Shown here: in pieces, positions 14,791 to 21,435 of the stretch
How positions within the stretch are numbered: the stretch's first letter is position 1
How the letters are laid out: each line of letters begins with the position of its first letter
Source of the DNA: Candidatus Izemoplasma sp.
Lineage (GTDB): Bacteria > Bacillota_I > Bacilli_A > Izemoplasmatales > Izemoplasmataceae
Direction of reading: 5' to 3'
Assembly: GCA_029939615.1 (NCBI GenBank)
Contig: JAOZSP010000008.1
Coordinates: forward strand, 2,658 to 24,092
Length of the DNA: 21,435 nucleotides
Notes under the pieces: model-generated
The model's database searches: none
What the model saw: the letters and a program-made list of their open reading frames with translations, nothing else
What the model was told of the DNA's origin: nothing
Program-made: the position numbers and the translations under genes

Positions 14791-15636
14791 TTATTTTTTA
14801 ACAACAAATGTCATTCTATCCTTACCTTGCATATCTTTCTTTTGAATAATCTCGACATCACTAAAATGTTCTTCAATTATTTTTCTTAACTGTTTTGCTT
14901 TGTTAAATGCATGTTCAAAAGCAATAATAAATTGATTATTTAAATGTTCTTTTGCTCCTTCTATTATTTGTCTGTAAAAATCTAATCCATCCTCTCCTCC
15001 GAATAATGCAATGTGTGGTTCGTTTACTTTTACTAAATCCTCAACAAATTCATCATTAGGGATATAAGGAGGATTTGAAACTAAAATATCATATCTTTTA
15101 CCTTTTAATGGTTCTAACATATCCCCTTGTAAAAAAGTTACATTCCCTTTTAAGACCTTATTATTTTCTTTAGCAACTTCTAATGCTTTCAAAGAGATAT
15201 CAGTAGCAGTAACATGCATATTTTGTTCTTCAACGTCTAATGTAACAGCTAAACACCCACTACCAGTTCCAACATCAACTACTTCAACTTTTTTACCATT
15301 AAAAACATCATCATAAAGCATTAAAAGATTAGCGACTAATTCTTCTGTTTCAAAACGAGGAATTAAAACATCACCATTCACAATAAATTTGTATCCGAAG
15401 AAATACTCATATCCAACAATATGTTGAACAGGAATATTGTGAATTATATATCGATCAACTGCATAAAGAAAATCTTTATATAACATTTCTGGCATTTCTT
15501 CATCTAAGTGCATTAATAATTCTCCTGAATCCATATTTGAAAAGTGAAGTAGTAAAATCTTTACACTTGAATCTTCTTTGCTATTATCTGTAGCATATTG
15601 TTCATTAATTCTCAATATATCTCTATATGTTGGCAT
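14791..15636 (-). CDS. prmC: Release factor glutamine methyltransferase PrmC
   Basis: PrmC (HemK) methylates the Gln of the GGQ motif in release factors using S-adenosylmethionine. The catalytic NPPY is at 188-191. The SAM-binding motif I is VVDVGTGSG (119-127), with an acidic motif TATDIS (143-148). The family's PVQHIVG (69-75) and LIPRFETE (91-98) are present. At 281 aa the protein is normal length. Its substrate RF1 is encoded directly upstream, 50 bp away, the classic prfA-prmC pair. An AGAGGTGAT ribosome binding site precedes the ATG. A strong hairpin lies between the two genes. Confidence 0.97.
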   Translation of the reverse strand: MPTYRDILRINEQYATDNSKEDSSVKILLLHFSNMDSGELLMHLDEEMPEMLYKDFLYAVDRYIIHNIPVQHIVGYEYFFGYKFIVNGDVLIPRFETEELVANLLMLYDDVFNGKKVEVVDVGTGSGCLAVTLDVEEQNMHVTATDISLKALEVAKENNKVLKGNVTFLQGDMLEPLKGKRYDILVSNPPYIPNDEFVEDLVKVNEPHIALFGGEDGLDFYRQIIEGAKEHLNNQFIIAFEHAFNKAKQLRKIIEEHFSDVEIIQKKDMQGKDRMTFVVKK

Positions 15637-15655
15637 AGAATCACCTCTTAAGTCA

Positions 15656-15686
15656 TATAAAGAAGAGCTTAAAGCTCTTCTTTATA
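15656..15686 (-). other. Intercistronic hairpin between prfA and prmC
   Basis: A perfect 14-bp stem (15656-15669 with 15673-15686, core AAGAAGAGCT/AGCTCTTCTT) and a 3-nt loop begin right after the prfA stop. The 3' arm is T-rich (CTTCTTTATAT) but no clean U-tract follows, and the prmC ribosome binding site comes about 10 bp later. It may be a partial terminator or an mRNA-stabilising or processing element that lowers prmC relative to prfA. Confidence 0.65.
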
Positions 15687-16751
15687 TTATTCTTTTCCTT
15701 CTAATTTTCGTTTTAAATCTTCGTTAATTAAAGCTTCAATAATCGGTTCAAGTTTACCTTCCATTACACGATCTAACTGTAATATTGTAAACCCAATACG
15801 ATGATCAGTAATCCGGTTTTGTGGATAATTGTAAGTTCTAACTTTTTCACTTCTATCACCACTACCAATTTTACTTCTTCTTTCTTCGCCTTCTTTTTCA
15901 GCTTTTTCTTGCATTACTAAATCAAACAATCTAATTTTTAATATACGTAAAGCAGAAGCTTTATTTTCATGTTGGCTTTTACCGTCTTGACAAGTAACTA
16001 TTAATCCTGTAGGTTCATGAGTAACACGGACAGCACTATCTGTTGTATTTACACTTTGTCCACCAGCACCACTTGAACGATACGTATCGATTCTTACGTC
16101 ACCCATATTAAGATTAACTTCGACATCTTCAGCTTCAGGCAATACCAATACAGTAGCAGTTGAAGTATGAACTCTTCCCTGTGATTCTGTTTGGGGAACA
16201 CGTTGTACACGATGAGCTCCTGATTCATATTTCATAAATGAAAAGACATTATCACCACTAATAGTAAATTCAATTTTACTAAATCCACCGGCAGCATTTT
16301 CTTCGGCGTTAGTTACTACTACTTTCCATTTCTTTGTTTCACAATATTTTACGTACATACGATATAAATCACCGGCAAAAATATTAGCTTCACTTCCACC
16401 AGCCGCACCTCTTATTTCACAAAGAACATTCTTTGTATCATTCGGATCTTTAGGAATTAAAAGAACTTTTAATTTTTCTTCTATTTTTGGGACAAGATGT
16501 CTTACTTCATCATATTCCATTTTCGCCATTTCAACGATTTCAGGATCGTCTTCATGCATCATTTCTTTTAAATCAACAACGTTTTGCAAAGCCTTTTTAT
16601 ATTCTATGTACAACGAAATAACCGGAGCTAAAGAACTTTGTTCTTTTGATAACTCAGTCATTCTTTTAATATTTTTCGAAATATCTGGTTCCATTAAAAG
16701 AGCATTAATTTCATTGTATCTCTCTTCCATTTTATCTAATCTATCTATCAT
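15687..16751 (-). CDS. prfA: Peptide chain release factor 1
   Basis: RF1 recognises UAA and UAG in the ribosomal A site and triggers peptide release. I take the ATG at 16751 (354 aa): a GTG 9 nt further upstream lies inside the ribosome binding site GGAGTGAT. The GGQ loop is GAGGQSVNT with GGQ at 230-232. The codon-reading tripeptide is PQT (186-188), where E. coli RF1 has PAT; only the outer Pro and Thr are typical. The surrounding HRVQRVPQTESQGRVHTS is otherwise standard. Most genes here end in TAA or TAG, consistent with heavy RF1 use. It has its own promoter inside the end of the MATE gene and is followed by prmC. Confidence 0.97.
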   Translation of the reverse strand: MIDRLDKMEERYNEINALLMEPDISKNIKRMTELSKEQSSLAPVISLYIEYKKALQNVVDLKEMMHEDDPEIVEMAKMEYDEVRHLVPKIEEKLKVLLIPKDPNDTKNVLCEIRGAAGGSEANIFAGDLYRMYVKYCETKKWKVVVTNAEENAAGGFSKIEFTISGDNVFSFMKYESGAHRVQRVPQTESQGRVHTSTATVLVLPEAEDVEVNLNMGDVRIDTYRSSGAGGQSVNTTDSAVRVTHEPTGLIVTCQDGKSQHENKASALRILKIRLFDLVMQEKAEKEGEERRSKIGSGDRSEKVRTYNYPQNRITDHRIGFTILQLDRVMEGKLEPIIEALINEDLKRKLEGKE

Positions 16752-16770
16752 ATATATCACTCCGCATTAC

Positions 16771-16799
16771 ATTATATATCAATTATAATTTATTTTCAA
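16771..16799 (-). promoter_or_regulatory. Promoter of prfA-prmC inside the 3' end of the MATE gene
   Basis: Minus-strand TTGAAA (16799-16794), a 17-nt spacer and perfect TATAAT (16776-16771). The inferred start near 16764 falls at the edge of the GGAG ribosome binding site, giving a leader of about 13 nt. Confidence 0.65.
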
Positions 16800-18192
16800 A
16801 TAATATTCCATTTGGTTTTCCAAGACGTTTCAAGAAATATATAACCCAAATCACTAATATTGTCCCTTTAATAATGCTTGAAGCACTTACACTCATCCAA
16901 ATTCCCGAGTATCCTAGCGTTGCTCCAAGAAGAATTGCTCCAGGAATCCTTAGTAAATTTCCACTAATACTTACTACTGAAGGATAGAATGTTTTACCAA
17001 GTCCATTAAAAACTCCCGCTGTAGCAAGTTCTACAATCATAAATAACTGTGAAACACTTAATATCTCTAAATATATTTTACCAACTCTTAGTGTTTCTGG
17101 GTTACTAAAGAAAACACTAAATATTTGTTTTGCAAAAATAAATAACAATATATTAATAACAATTCCGTAAGGAATCAATAATTTCATTGAAACTTTATAT
17201 CCTTCTTTAATTCTTTCATACTTCCTAGCTCCAAAGTTCTGTCCAACAAAACTAGCTAAAGCAACCTGGAATCCACTCGCAATCATCCACGCTACAGACT
17301 CAATTTGACTTCCCACTCTTTGAATAGCCATTGGTGCTTCCCCATAACTAAGAACCATTTTTGCAATAATCATACTAATAAAAGTAAACAACATACTTTG
17401 AATACCAACAAAAATACCTATCCTTGATATTTCCTTTAGAACTTTCCAATCAAAGCACTTAATAATTCTAACTTTGAAAGGACGATATTTCGATAAATAA
17501 ATTCCAATATATATAATCAATATTGATGATTGCCCAATTACAGTAGCAATTGCTGCTCCTTTTACTCCCATACCTAACCCATCAATCGTTACTAAATTAA
17601 AAAGATTAATTTTGTCTAATATGAAGATTGGGTCCAAAATAATATTAAGAATTAGTCCTGATGATGTTACTAACAAAGTATTAAATGTTTTTCCTAAACC
17701 ATCGTATACTCCATTGAACAAATTAACTAAGAAGAACGTTAATCCAAATGAAGTAACAATCTGCATATAACTAATAGCATATGCATCAATATTAGCATTT
17801 CCTGTATTAAACCAACCCACAAATAAATGAGCTCCGAAATATCCAAACAAACTATAAGCTAACCCTAAAACAAACATTAAAATAAGTCCATTATTACCAA
17901 TCTTCTCAACAAGTTTCATATCATTCATACCTGCTGCCTGACTAACTTTTACACTTGTACCAATCTTAGCTAATAAAATTAGTCCGAATCCAAGCCATGG
18001 GTAAAAACCGACAGTTCCAATAGCGCTAACAGCCTCTTCAGGAACCAAACCTAGTTGATCAACTCTTGCAACCCAAAACATATCTGTTAAGTTATAAGCC
18101 ATTTGGATTATACTTGTACCCAATGTTGGAAGAGCTACAAGAAGTAATGCTTTTAAAATACTACCTTGTGTTAAATCATATTTTCTTCTCAT
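16783..18192 (-). CDS. MATE-family efflux transporter
   Basis: A multidrug and toxin extrusion (MATE) transporter, an integral membrane antiporter that exports drugs or metabolites using a Na+ or H+ gradient; the substrate is unknown. The 469-aa protein has about 12 hydrophobic segments in two related halves. Typical elements are QGSILKALLLVALPTLG near the N-terminus with MAYNLTDMFWVAR in helix 1-2, and the second-half counterpart GFQVALASFVGQNFGA. I place the start at the ATG at 18192 because AGGTGAT lies 4 nt before it; the longer frame would need a TTG at 18213. Its terminal codons overlap the prfA promoter, and no terminator separates it from prfA, so readthrough is likely. Confidence 0.92.
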   Translation of the reverse strand: MRRKYDLTQGSILKALLLVALPTLGTSIIQMAYNLTDMFWVARVDQLGLVPEEAVSAIGTVGFYPWLGFGLILLAKIGTSVKVSQAAGMNDMKLVEKIGNNGLILMFVLGLAYSLFGYFGAHLFVGWFNTGNANIDAYAISYMQIVTSFGLTFFLVNLFNGVYDGLGKTFNTLLVTSSGLILNIILDPIFILDKINLFNLVTIDGLGMGVKGAAIATVIGQSSILIIYIGIYLSKYRPFKVRIIKCFDWKVLKEISRIGIFVGIQSMLFTFISMIIAKMVLSYGEAPMAIQRVGSQIESVAWMIASGFQVALASFVGQNFGARKYERIKEGYKVSMKLLIPYGIVINILLFIFAKQIFSVFFSNPETLRVGKIYLEILSVSQLFMIVELATAGVFNGLGKTFYPSVVSISGNLLRIPGAILLGATLGYSGIWMSVSASSIIKGTILVIWVIYFLKRLGKPNGILFENKL

Positions 18193-18219
18193 AATTATCA
18201 CCTGTGAATTCAACTAGGT

Positions 18220-18228
18220 ATTATATCA
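18220..18228 (-). promoter_or_regulatory. Extended -10 promoter for the MATE transporter gene
   Basis: Minus-strand TGATATAAT (TGn plus TATAAT) lies about 28 bp before the chosen ATG at 18192. The -35 is poor. The divergent TauE promoter is about 40 bp away. Confidence 0.6.
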
Positions 18229-18265
18229 AACATCCTTAAAAAAGACTACTCTTTTAACCCGAAAT

Positions 18266-18294
18266 TTGTTTTTATACATCGATTACTATATAAT
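18266..18294 (+). promoter_or_regulatory. Promoter of the TauE/SafE permease gene
   Basis: TTGTTT (18266-18271), a 17-nt spacer and TATAAT (18289-18294). The inferred start is near 18301, which excludes the ATG at 18298 and supports the one at 18328. Confidence 0.65.
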
Positions 18295-18327
18295 TAAATG
18301 GAGTTCAAAAAGAAACGGGGGACTACT

Positions 18328-19095
18328 ATGGAAATATTAATATACATTATCGGTGGTGTTTTAGCAGGAATCGCAACTGGATTAGTAGGACTGAGTGCCG
18401 CCACAATAATAGCCCCTTTATTCGCTACTATGTTAGGGATGGATCCCTACACAGCAATAGGAATTGCTTTAGCTAGTGATGTTTTGGCTAGCGCTACTAG
18501 TAGCGCTAATTTTATTAAAAAGAAAAACATTAATATAAAACGAGCAAGTGTTATGGCAATAAGTGTAATACTATTCACGATAATTGGTAGTTACTTATCA
18601 AAAGACATGAACCCAAGAAATCTTAACGGAGTACTAAATATCTTCGTTGTAATTCTAGGTCTTAGATTTTTAATATATCCTGTAAAAAGTAATGCCCAAT
18701 CAAAACTAATAAAAACAGGAAGATTCCTATTTATTCAATCATTAATTTGGGGAATTATAATTGGAATGATTAACGGATACTTTGGTAGTGGTGGTGGATT
18801 ATCAATGCTAGCAGTATTAACTATGTTACTAGGCTATGACTTAAAAAAAGCGATTGGTACAAGCGTCTTTATAATGACATTTACAGCTTTAGTAGGTGCT
18901 TCAACACATATCGCAATATCAGGTACATTCTGGATTCCACTAATAATAACTAGTATAGCAGCATTTATAGGTGCTAACTTTGCCAGTATCTACGCTAATA
19001 AAATAAACAACGAAAAACTCAACAAAGTAATTGGTACATTCTTAATAATTTATGGTACATCACTTGTAATTGTGTACATCATTAATTTAACTTAA
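18328..19095 (+). CDS. TauE/SafE family membrane permease
   Basis: A TauE/SafE (DUF81) membrane protein; relatives move sulfite, sulfoacetate or other small anions, but the substrate here is unknown. From the ATG at 18328 it is 255 aa, with a GGGGG ribosome binding site about 8 nt upstream; an upstream in-frame ATG at 18298 lies at or before the predicted transcription start. There are about seven to eight hydrophobic segments. The internal duplication typical of the family is visible: GLVGLSAATIIAPLFATMLG (18-37) followed by AIGIALASDV parallels GYFGSGGGLSMLAVLTMLLG (150-169) followed by AIGTSVFIMT. It is a single plus-strand gene ending at a hairpin shared with the convergent pgmB. Confidence 0.9.
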   Translation: MEILIYIIGGVLAGIATGLVGLSAATIIAPLFATMLGMDPYTAIGIALASDVLASATSSANFIKKKNINIKRASVMAISVILFTIIGSYLSKDMNPRNLNGVLNIFVVILGLRFLIYPVKSNAQSKLIKTGRFLFIQSLIWGIIIGMINGYFGSGGGLSMLAVLTMLLGYDLKKAIGTSVFIMTFTALVGASTHIAISGTFWIPLIITSIAAFIGANFASIYANKINNEKLNKVIGTFLIIYGTSLVIVYIINLT

Positions 19096-19102
19096 AAATA
19101 CA

Positions 19103-19133
19103 AAAACCTTCAATTTGAAGGTTTTATTTTTTT
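19103..19133. terminator. Bidirectional terminator between the TauE permease gene and pgmB
   Basis: A 10-bp stem AAAACCTTCA/TGAAGGTTTT with a 3-nt loop, followed by ATTTTTTT in the plus direction and preceded by A-runs that serve the minus direction. It overlaps the pgmB stop codon at 19124-19126. Confidence 0.88.
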
Positions 19134-19786
19134 AGTAAATTATCAATTACTTCCAAATCAATATCTTTTGTCTCTCTGTATATAATATCCGCTTTAAATA
19201 AAACATCTTTACTACCAATTCCAACAGCGAATATATTCGCTTTTTTTATAGCTTCAATTCCACTTACAGCGTCCTCTATTCCAATACAGTTCTCAACTGG
19301 GACACTTAGTTCATCACTTGCTTTAAGAAAGATATCAGGGTTTGGTTTGCCTTTTACTTCTGCTGGGTTAACAATATAGTCAAAATAATTGTATACTCCC
19401 ATACTTTTTAAAAGACGAGGTCCGTTTTTAGAAGCACTACCTAGTGCGATCAATATCCCCATATCTTTCAATTTATTTAACAATCCAAGAACACCTTCAA
19501 ATAGATTATCACTAGTAAACGATTTAATCATTTTTACGTAGATGTCATTCTTCTTAGTTGCGAGTTTCACCTTATCTTCTTCGTTATATTTATCATATAT
19601 ATTTCCTCTTTTTAATATTCGGTCTAAACTATCCATTCTTGAAACACCTTTTAGTGTTTCATTAAACTCCAAATCAATATCAACACCAAGTTCAGCAGCT
19701 AATATTTTCCATGCTAAATAATGCTGTTTTGATGTTTCTGTAAGAACACCATCTAAATCAAATATAACTAATCTAATATTATTCAT
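19124..19786 (-). CDS. pgmB: Beta-phosphoglucomutase
   Basis: Beta-phosphoglucomutase converts beta-glucose 1-phosphate to glucose 6-phosphate, feeding maltose or trehalose phosphorolysis into glycolysis. The HAD core is clear: DLDGVLT with nucleophile Asp10 and Asp12, GSASKN (117-122), Lys147 in KGKPNPD, and metal ligands Glu171 and Asp172 in IEDAVSG. The alpha-helical cap contains LKGVSRMDSLDRIL (45-58), whose Arg50 corresponds to the phosphate-binding Arg of the Lactococcus enzyme and separates this from plain phosphatases. At 220 aa it is full length. No sugar phosphorylase or transporter is nearby, so its partner is elsewhere. An AAGGAG ribosome binding site precedes the ATG. Confidence 0.9.
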   Translation of the reverse strand: MNNIRLVIFDLDGVLTETSKQHYLAWKILAAELGVDIDLEFNETLKGVSRMDSLDRILKRGNIYDKYNEEDKVKLATKKNDIYVKMIKSFTSDNLFEGVLGLLNKLKDMGILIALGSASKNGPRLLKSMGVYNYFDYIVNPAEVKGKPNPDIFLKASDELSVPVENCIGIEDAVSGIEAIKKANIFAVGIGSKDVLFKADIIYRETKDIDLEVIDNLLKK

Positions 19787-19823
19787 AATAACTCCTTAAA
19801 AACTATATTTTTTCATCAATAAT

Positions 19824-19832
19824 ATTATATCA
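19824..19832 (-). promoter_or_regulatory. Extended -10 promoter for pgmB
   Basis: Minus-strand TGATATAAT lies about 38 bp before the pgmB start, downstream of the hydF terminator, so pgmB is probably transcribed separately from hydF. Confidence 0.6.
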
Positions 19833-19849
19833 ATATTCCTAAAAAATAT

Positions 19850-19880
19850 AAACAAAAAGAAAAAACTATGAAATCATAGT
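19850..19880 (-). terminator. Intrinsic terminator of hydF
   Basis: The minus-strand stem ACTATG/CATAGT (extendable by one pair) with an ATTT loop (19865-19880) is followed by TTTTTTCTTTTTG. It lies directly after the hydF stop. Confidence 0.8.
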
Positions 19881-19881
19881 C

Positions 19882-21105
19882 TTATTCTTCTTCATATATC
19901 ATCTTAGCGAGAGGAAAAGGATCTAGGGCTCTTTCAAAGATACCCTGAATATATGAAATTAATACTCCATAATTAACAATCGGAATTGATTTGTCAGTTA
20001 CTTGTTTTATACGATATAACATTTCAGTTTTATTTAACATGCAAGCACCACAATGAATTACCAGTTTTACTTCATCTAATTCTTTTGGGAATGAATATCC
20101 ACTACTATATATAAATTCAAAGTCTTTACCAGTATACTGACGAAGCCATCTAGGAATTTTCACAGTACCGATATCATCGCTTTGGCGATGATGAGTACAT
20201 CCTTCACTAACAAGTATTTTATCGCCATTTTGTAGTTTTTCAATAGCTCTTGCCCCTTTAACTAGTTCAATTAAATCTCCTTTGTTTCTAGCAAACAATA
20301 TTGAAAAGCTTGTTAAAGCAATGTCTTTTGGTGTATCAGCTGATACTTGTGAAAAGACTTGTGAATCAGTTATTACTAATTTAGGTTTCGTACCTAGTTT
20401 ATCTAGTGTTTCTCTTAATTCATGCTCTTTAGTTACAATAGCTATTGCGTCACTGTCTAAAATATCACGAATTGTTTGTTGTTGGGGAAGAATAAGTCTT
20501 CCTTTTGGGGCAGCTTTATCAATCGGAGTAACTAAAACAATGATATCTCCAGGATTAATTAAGTCACCAACAATTCTAAATTTGTCTTCTTGAATTTTTA
20601 ATGTTTTACCAATAACTTCTTTTAATTCTTCAATACCTTTTTTTGATACCGCACTTACTTTATGAATAATATCTTTTTTAAAGATACTCGAAAAATCAGT
20701 TTCCTTATTATATAGGTCTGCTTTATTAGAAACTAATAAATATGGCTTTTGTCTTTTCTTAAATTCAATAATTAGTTTTTGCTCATTTGAGAACTCATCT
20801 TGATTAATATCAAATATGATTAATCCAATATCGGTCTTGTTTATAACATCATAGGTTCTATCAACTCTTAACTTTCCAAGTTCACCAGTATCATCTATTC
20901 CTGCGGTGTCAATTAATACAACTGGTCCTAAAGGTAAAATTTCCATTGTTTTAAATACAGGATCTGTCGTTGTTCCTGCATGATCAGAAACTAGTGAAAT
21001 ATTTTGGTTAGTAAGAGCATTAATAACACTCGATTTACCAACGTTTCTTTTTCCGAAAATCCCAATATGAGTTCGGTTGCTTCTTGGTGTTTTGTTCATA
21101 CTCAT
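19882..21105 (-). CDS. hydF: [FeFe]-hydrogenase maturation GTPase HydF
   Basis: HydF is the scaffold on which HydE and HydG assemble the 2Fe subcluster of the H-cluster before transfer to the hydrogenase. The N-terminal GTPase domain has P-loop GKRNVGKS (18-25), HAGTTTDP (42-49), DTAG (66-69) and NKAD (127-130). A dimerisation region follows, then the Fe-S domain with the family signature CxH...HCxxC: Cys303-Thr-His305 and His351-Cys352-Gly-Ala-Cys355. At 407 aa it is full length. The first ATG is chosen because AGGAG stands 8-9 nt upstream. hydE, hydG and the hydrogenase are not in the window. It has its own terminator; its promoter was not pinned down. Confidence 0.97.
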   Translation of the reverse strand: MSMNKTPRSNRTHIGIFGKRNVGKSSVINALTNQNISLVSDHAGTTTDPVFKTMEILPLGPVVLIDTAGIDDTGELGKLRVDRTYDVINKTDIGLIIFDINQDEFSNEQKLIIEFKKRQKPYLLVSNKADLYNKETDFSSIFKKDIIHKVSAVSKKGIEELKEVIGKTLKIQEDKFRIVGDLINPGDIIVLVTPIDKAAPKGRLILPQQQTIRDILDSDAIAIVTKEHELRETLDKLGTKPKLVITDSQVFSQVSADTPKDIALTSFSILFARNKGDLIELVKGARAIEKLQNGDKILVSEGCTHHRQSDDIGTVKIPRWLRQYTGKDFEFIYSSGYSFPKELDEVKLVIHCGACMLNKTEMLYRIKQVTDKSIPIVNYGVLISYIQGIFERALDPFPLAKMIYEEE

Positions 21106-21435
21106 TTTTTATTTCTCCTAACTAAACCTAGTCTTGTGATATTTTGTTATCTATGAAAGTGATTTGCCTAAGTTTTCTTTACATTTATCTTTGTTGACTA
21201 CTACGTTATACTTGCATTCAATATTAAGTTTTATAACAGTACTTGCAGGCAGTTATAACGACTATAATAATGTTTTTAAATTCGCTATTTGTTTTTTAGT
21301 ACCGCAGAAATGGTTGAGCTTTTTTGTTTGTCTTAATATTGTATTTTTCTATTAACAATGGAAATTTTTTTATATTGACTAGTTTATAAAAAATTTACAT
21401 ATTCAATATGTCTGAATTAACGTTAAAAATATCTA
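21106..21435. other. Region upstream of hydF without a confident gene
   Basis: No recognisable gene is present in this 330 bp. On the minus strand one frame stays open over 21348-21262 and again over 21252-21151, broken only by two stops between them; it could be a gene relic or chance. A TGTTATAAA extended -10 at about 21228-21236 could drive hydF with a leader of about 115 nt. The heptamer ACTTGCA occurs at 21210-21216 and 21241-21247 and GTTATAAC is a palindrome at 21252-21259. Confidence 0.5.
21375..21411 (+). promoter_or_regulatory. Possible plus-strand promoter with overlapping dyad operator
   Basis: TTGACT (21375-21380), a 17-nt spacer and CATATT (21398-21403) point out of the window. 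The perfect dyad ACATATT-C-AATATGT (21397-21411) covers the -10, as a repressor operator would. The gene it would serve lies beyond the window, so this is tentative. Confidence 0.35.

Noticed and set aside
18193..18213. TTG start adding seven residues to the MATE protein
   Set aside because: The ribosome binding site AGGTGAT lies inside this extension, positioned for the ATG at 18192.
18298..18327. ATG at 18298 as the TauE permease start
   Set aside because: It is about at the predicted transcription start and has no ribosome binding site; the extension is hydrophilic and precedes a natural membrane start at 18328.
21106..21240. Riboswitch or T-box leader upstream of hydF
   Set aside because: The possible leader shows no conserved riboswitch core or terminator/antiterminator pair that I can recognise.
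21164..21355. 63-codon plus-strand frame upstream of hydF
   Set aside because: It begins with TTG, has no ribosome binding site, and its Phe/Leu-rich sequence is what the reverse complement of Lys/Asn-rich AT DNA gives.

Overview
The window looks like a chromosomal stretch from a low-GC, strictly anaerobic bacterium close to the Mollicutes/Firmicutes border. An Izemoplasma- or Acholeplasma-like lineage is my best inference, not something the sequence proves. The base composition is strongly AT-rich, the genes are compact, and almost all lie on the minus strand. Trp is encoded by TGG and no gene needs TGA read as Trp, so the standard bacterial code fits; one gene (ylxM) ends in TGA. HydF, an [FeFe]-hydrogenase maturase, points to hydrogen metabolism in an anaerobe. 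No peptidoglycan gene, tRNA, rRNA, CRISPR array or insertion sequence was seen.

Layout, left to right. Positions 1-5843 hold a minus-strand run, read right to left: an unknown membrane-anchored protein, a soluble FtsK/SftA-type DNA translocase, signal peptidase I, RbgA (50S assembly GTPase), RNase HII, and a lipoprotein of tandem Ig-like repeats cut by the window edge. A plus-strand Cof-type HAD phosphatase (5939-6751) is separated by a bidirectional terminator from a four-helix membrane protein. Next come a large cysteine-rich 4Fe-4S protein, ribosomal protein L25/Ctc, and the SRP operon ftsY-ylxM-ffh. Positions 12286-12628 carry no protein gene. They hold the ftsY promoter, a candidate ~101-nt small RNA with its own promoter and terminator, a pair of direct repeats upstream of it, and the topA terminator. 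Then follow topA, prmC, prfA and a MATE transporter (all minus), a TauE/SafE permease (plus), beta-phosphoglucomutase and hydF (both minus). Positions 21106-21435 contain no confident gene.

Functionally, much of the window is housekeeping for the gene-expression and secretion machinery. FtsY and Ffh target nascent membrane proteins and signal peptidase I matures exported ones. RbgA and L25 act on the large ribosomal subunit. RF1 and its methylase PrmC end translation. TopA, RNase HII and the FtsK-like ATPase maintain DNA. The accessory part is metabolic: HydF, the Fe-S protein, pgmB, MATE and TauE.

The most interesting item is the candidate small RNA at 12337-12437. It has three stem-loops separated by C-rich single-stranded stretches carrying UCCC motifs, a TTGACA promoter with an extended -10, and two identical 10-bp repeats exactly 20 bp apart about 70-95 bp upstream of the inferred start.
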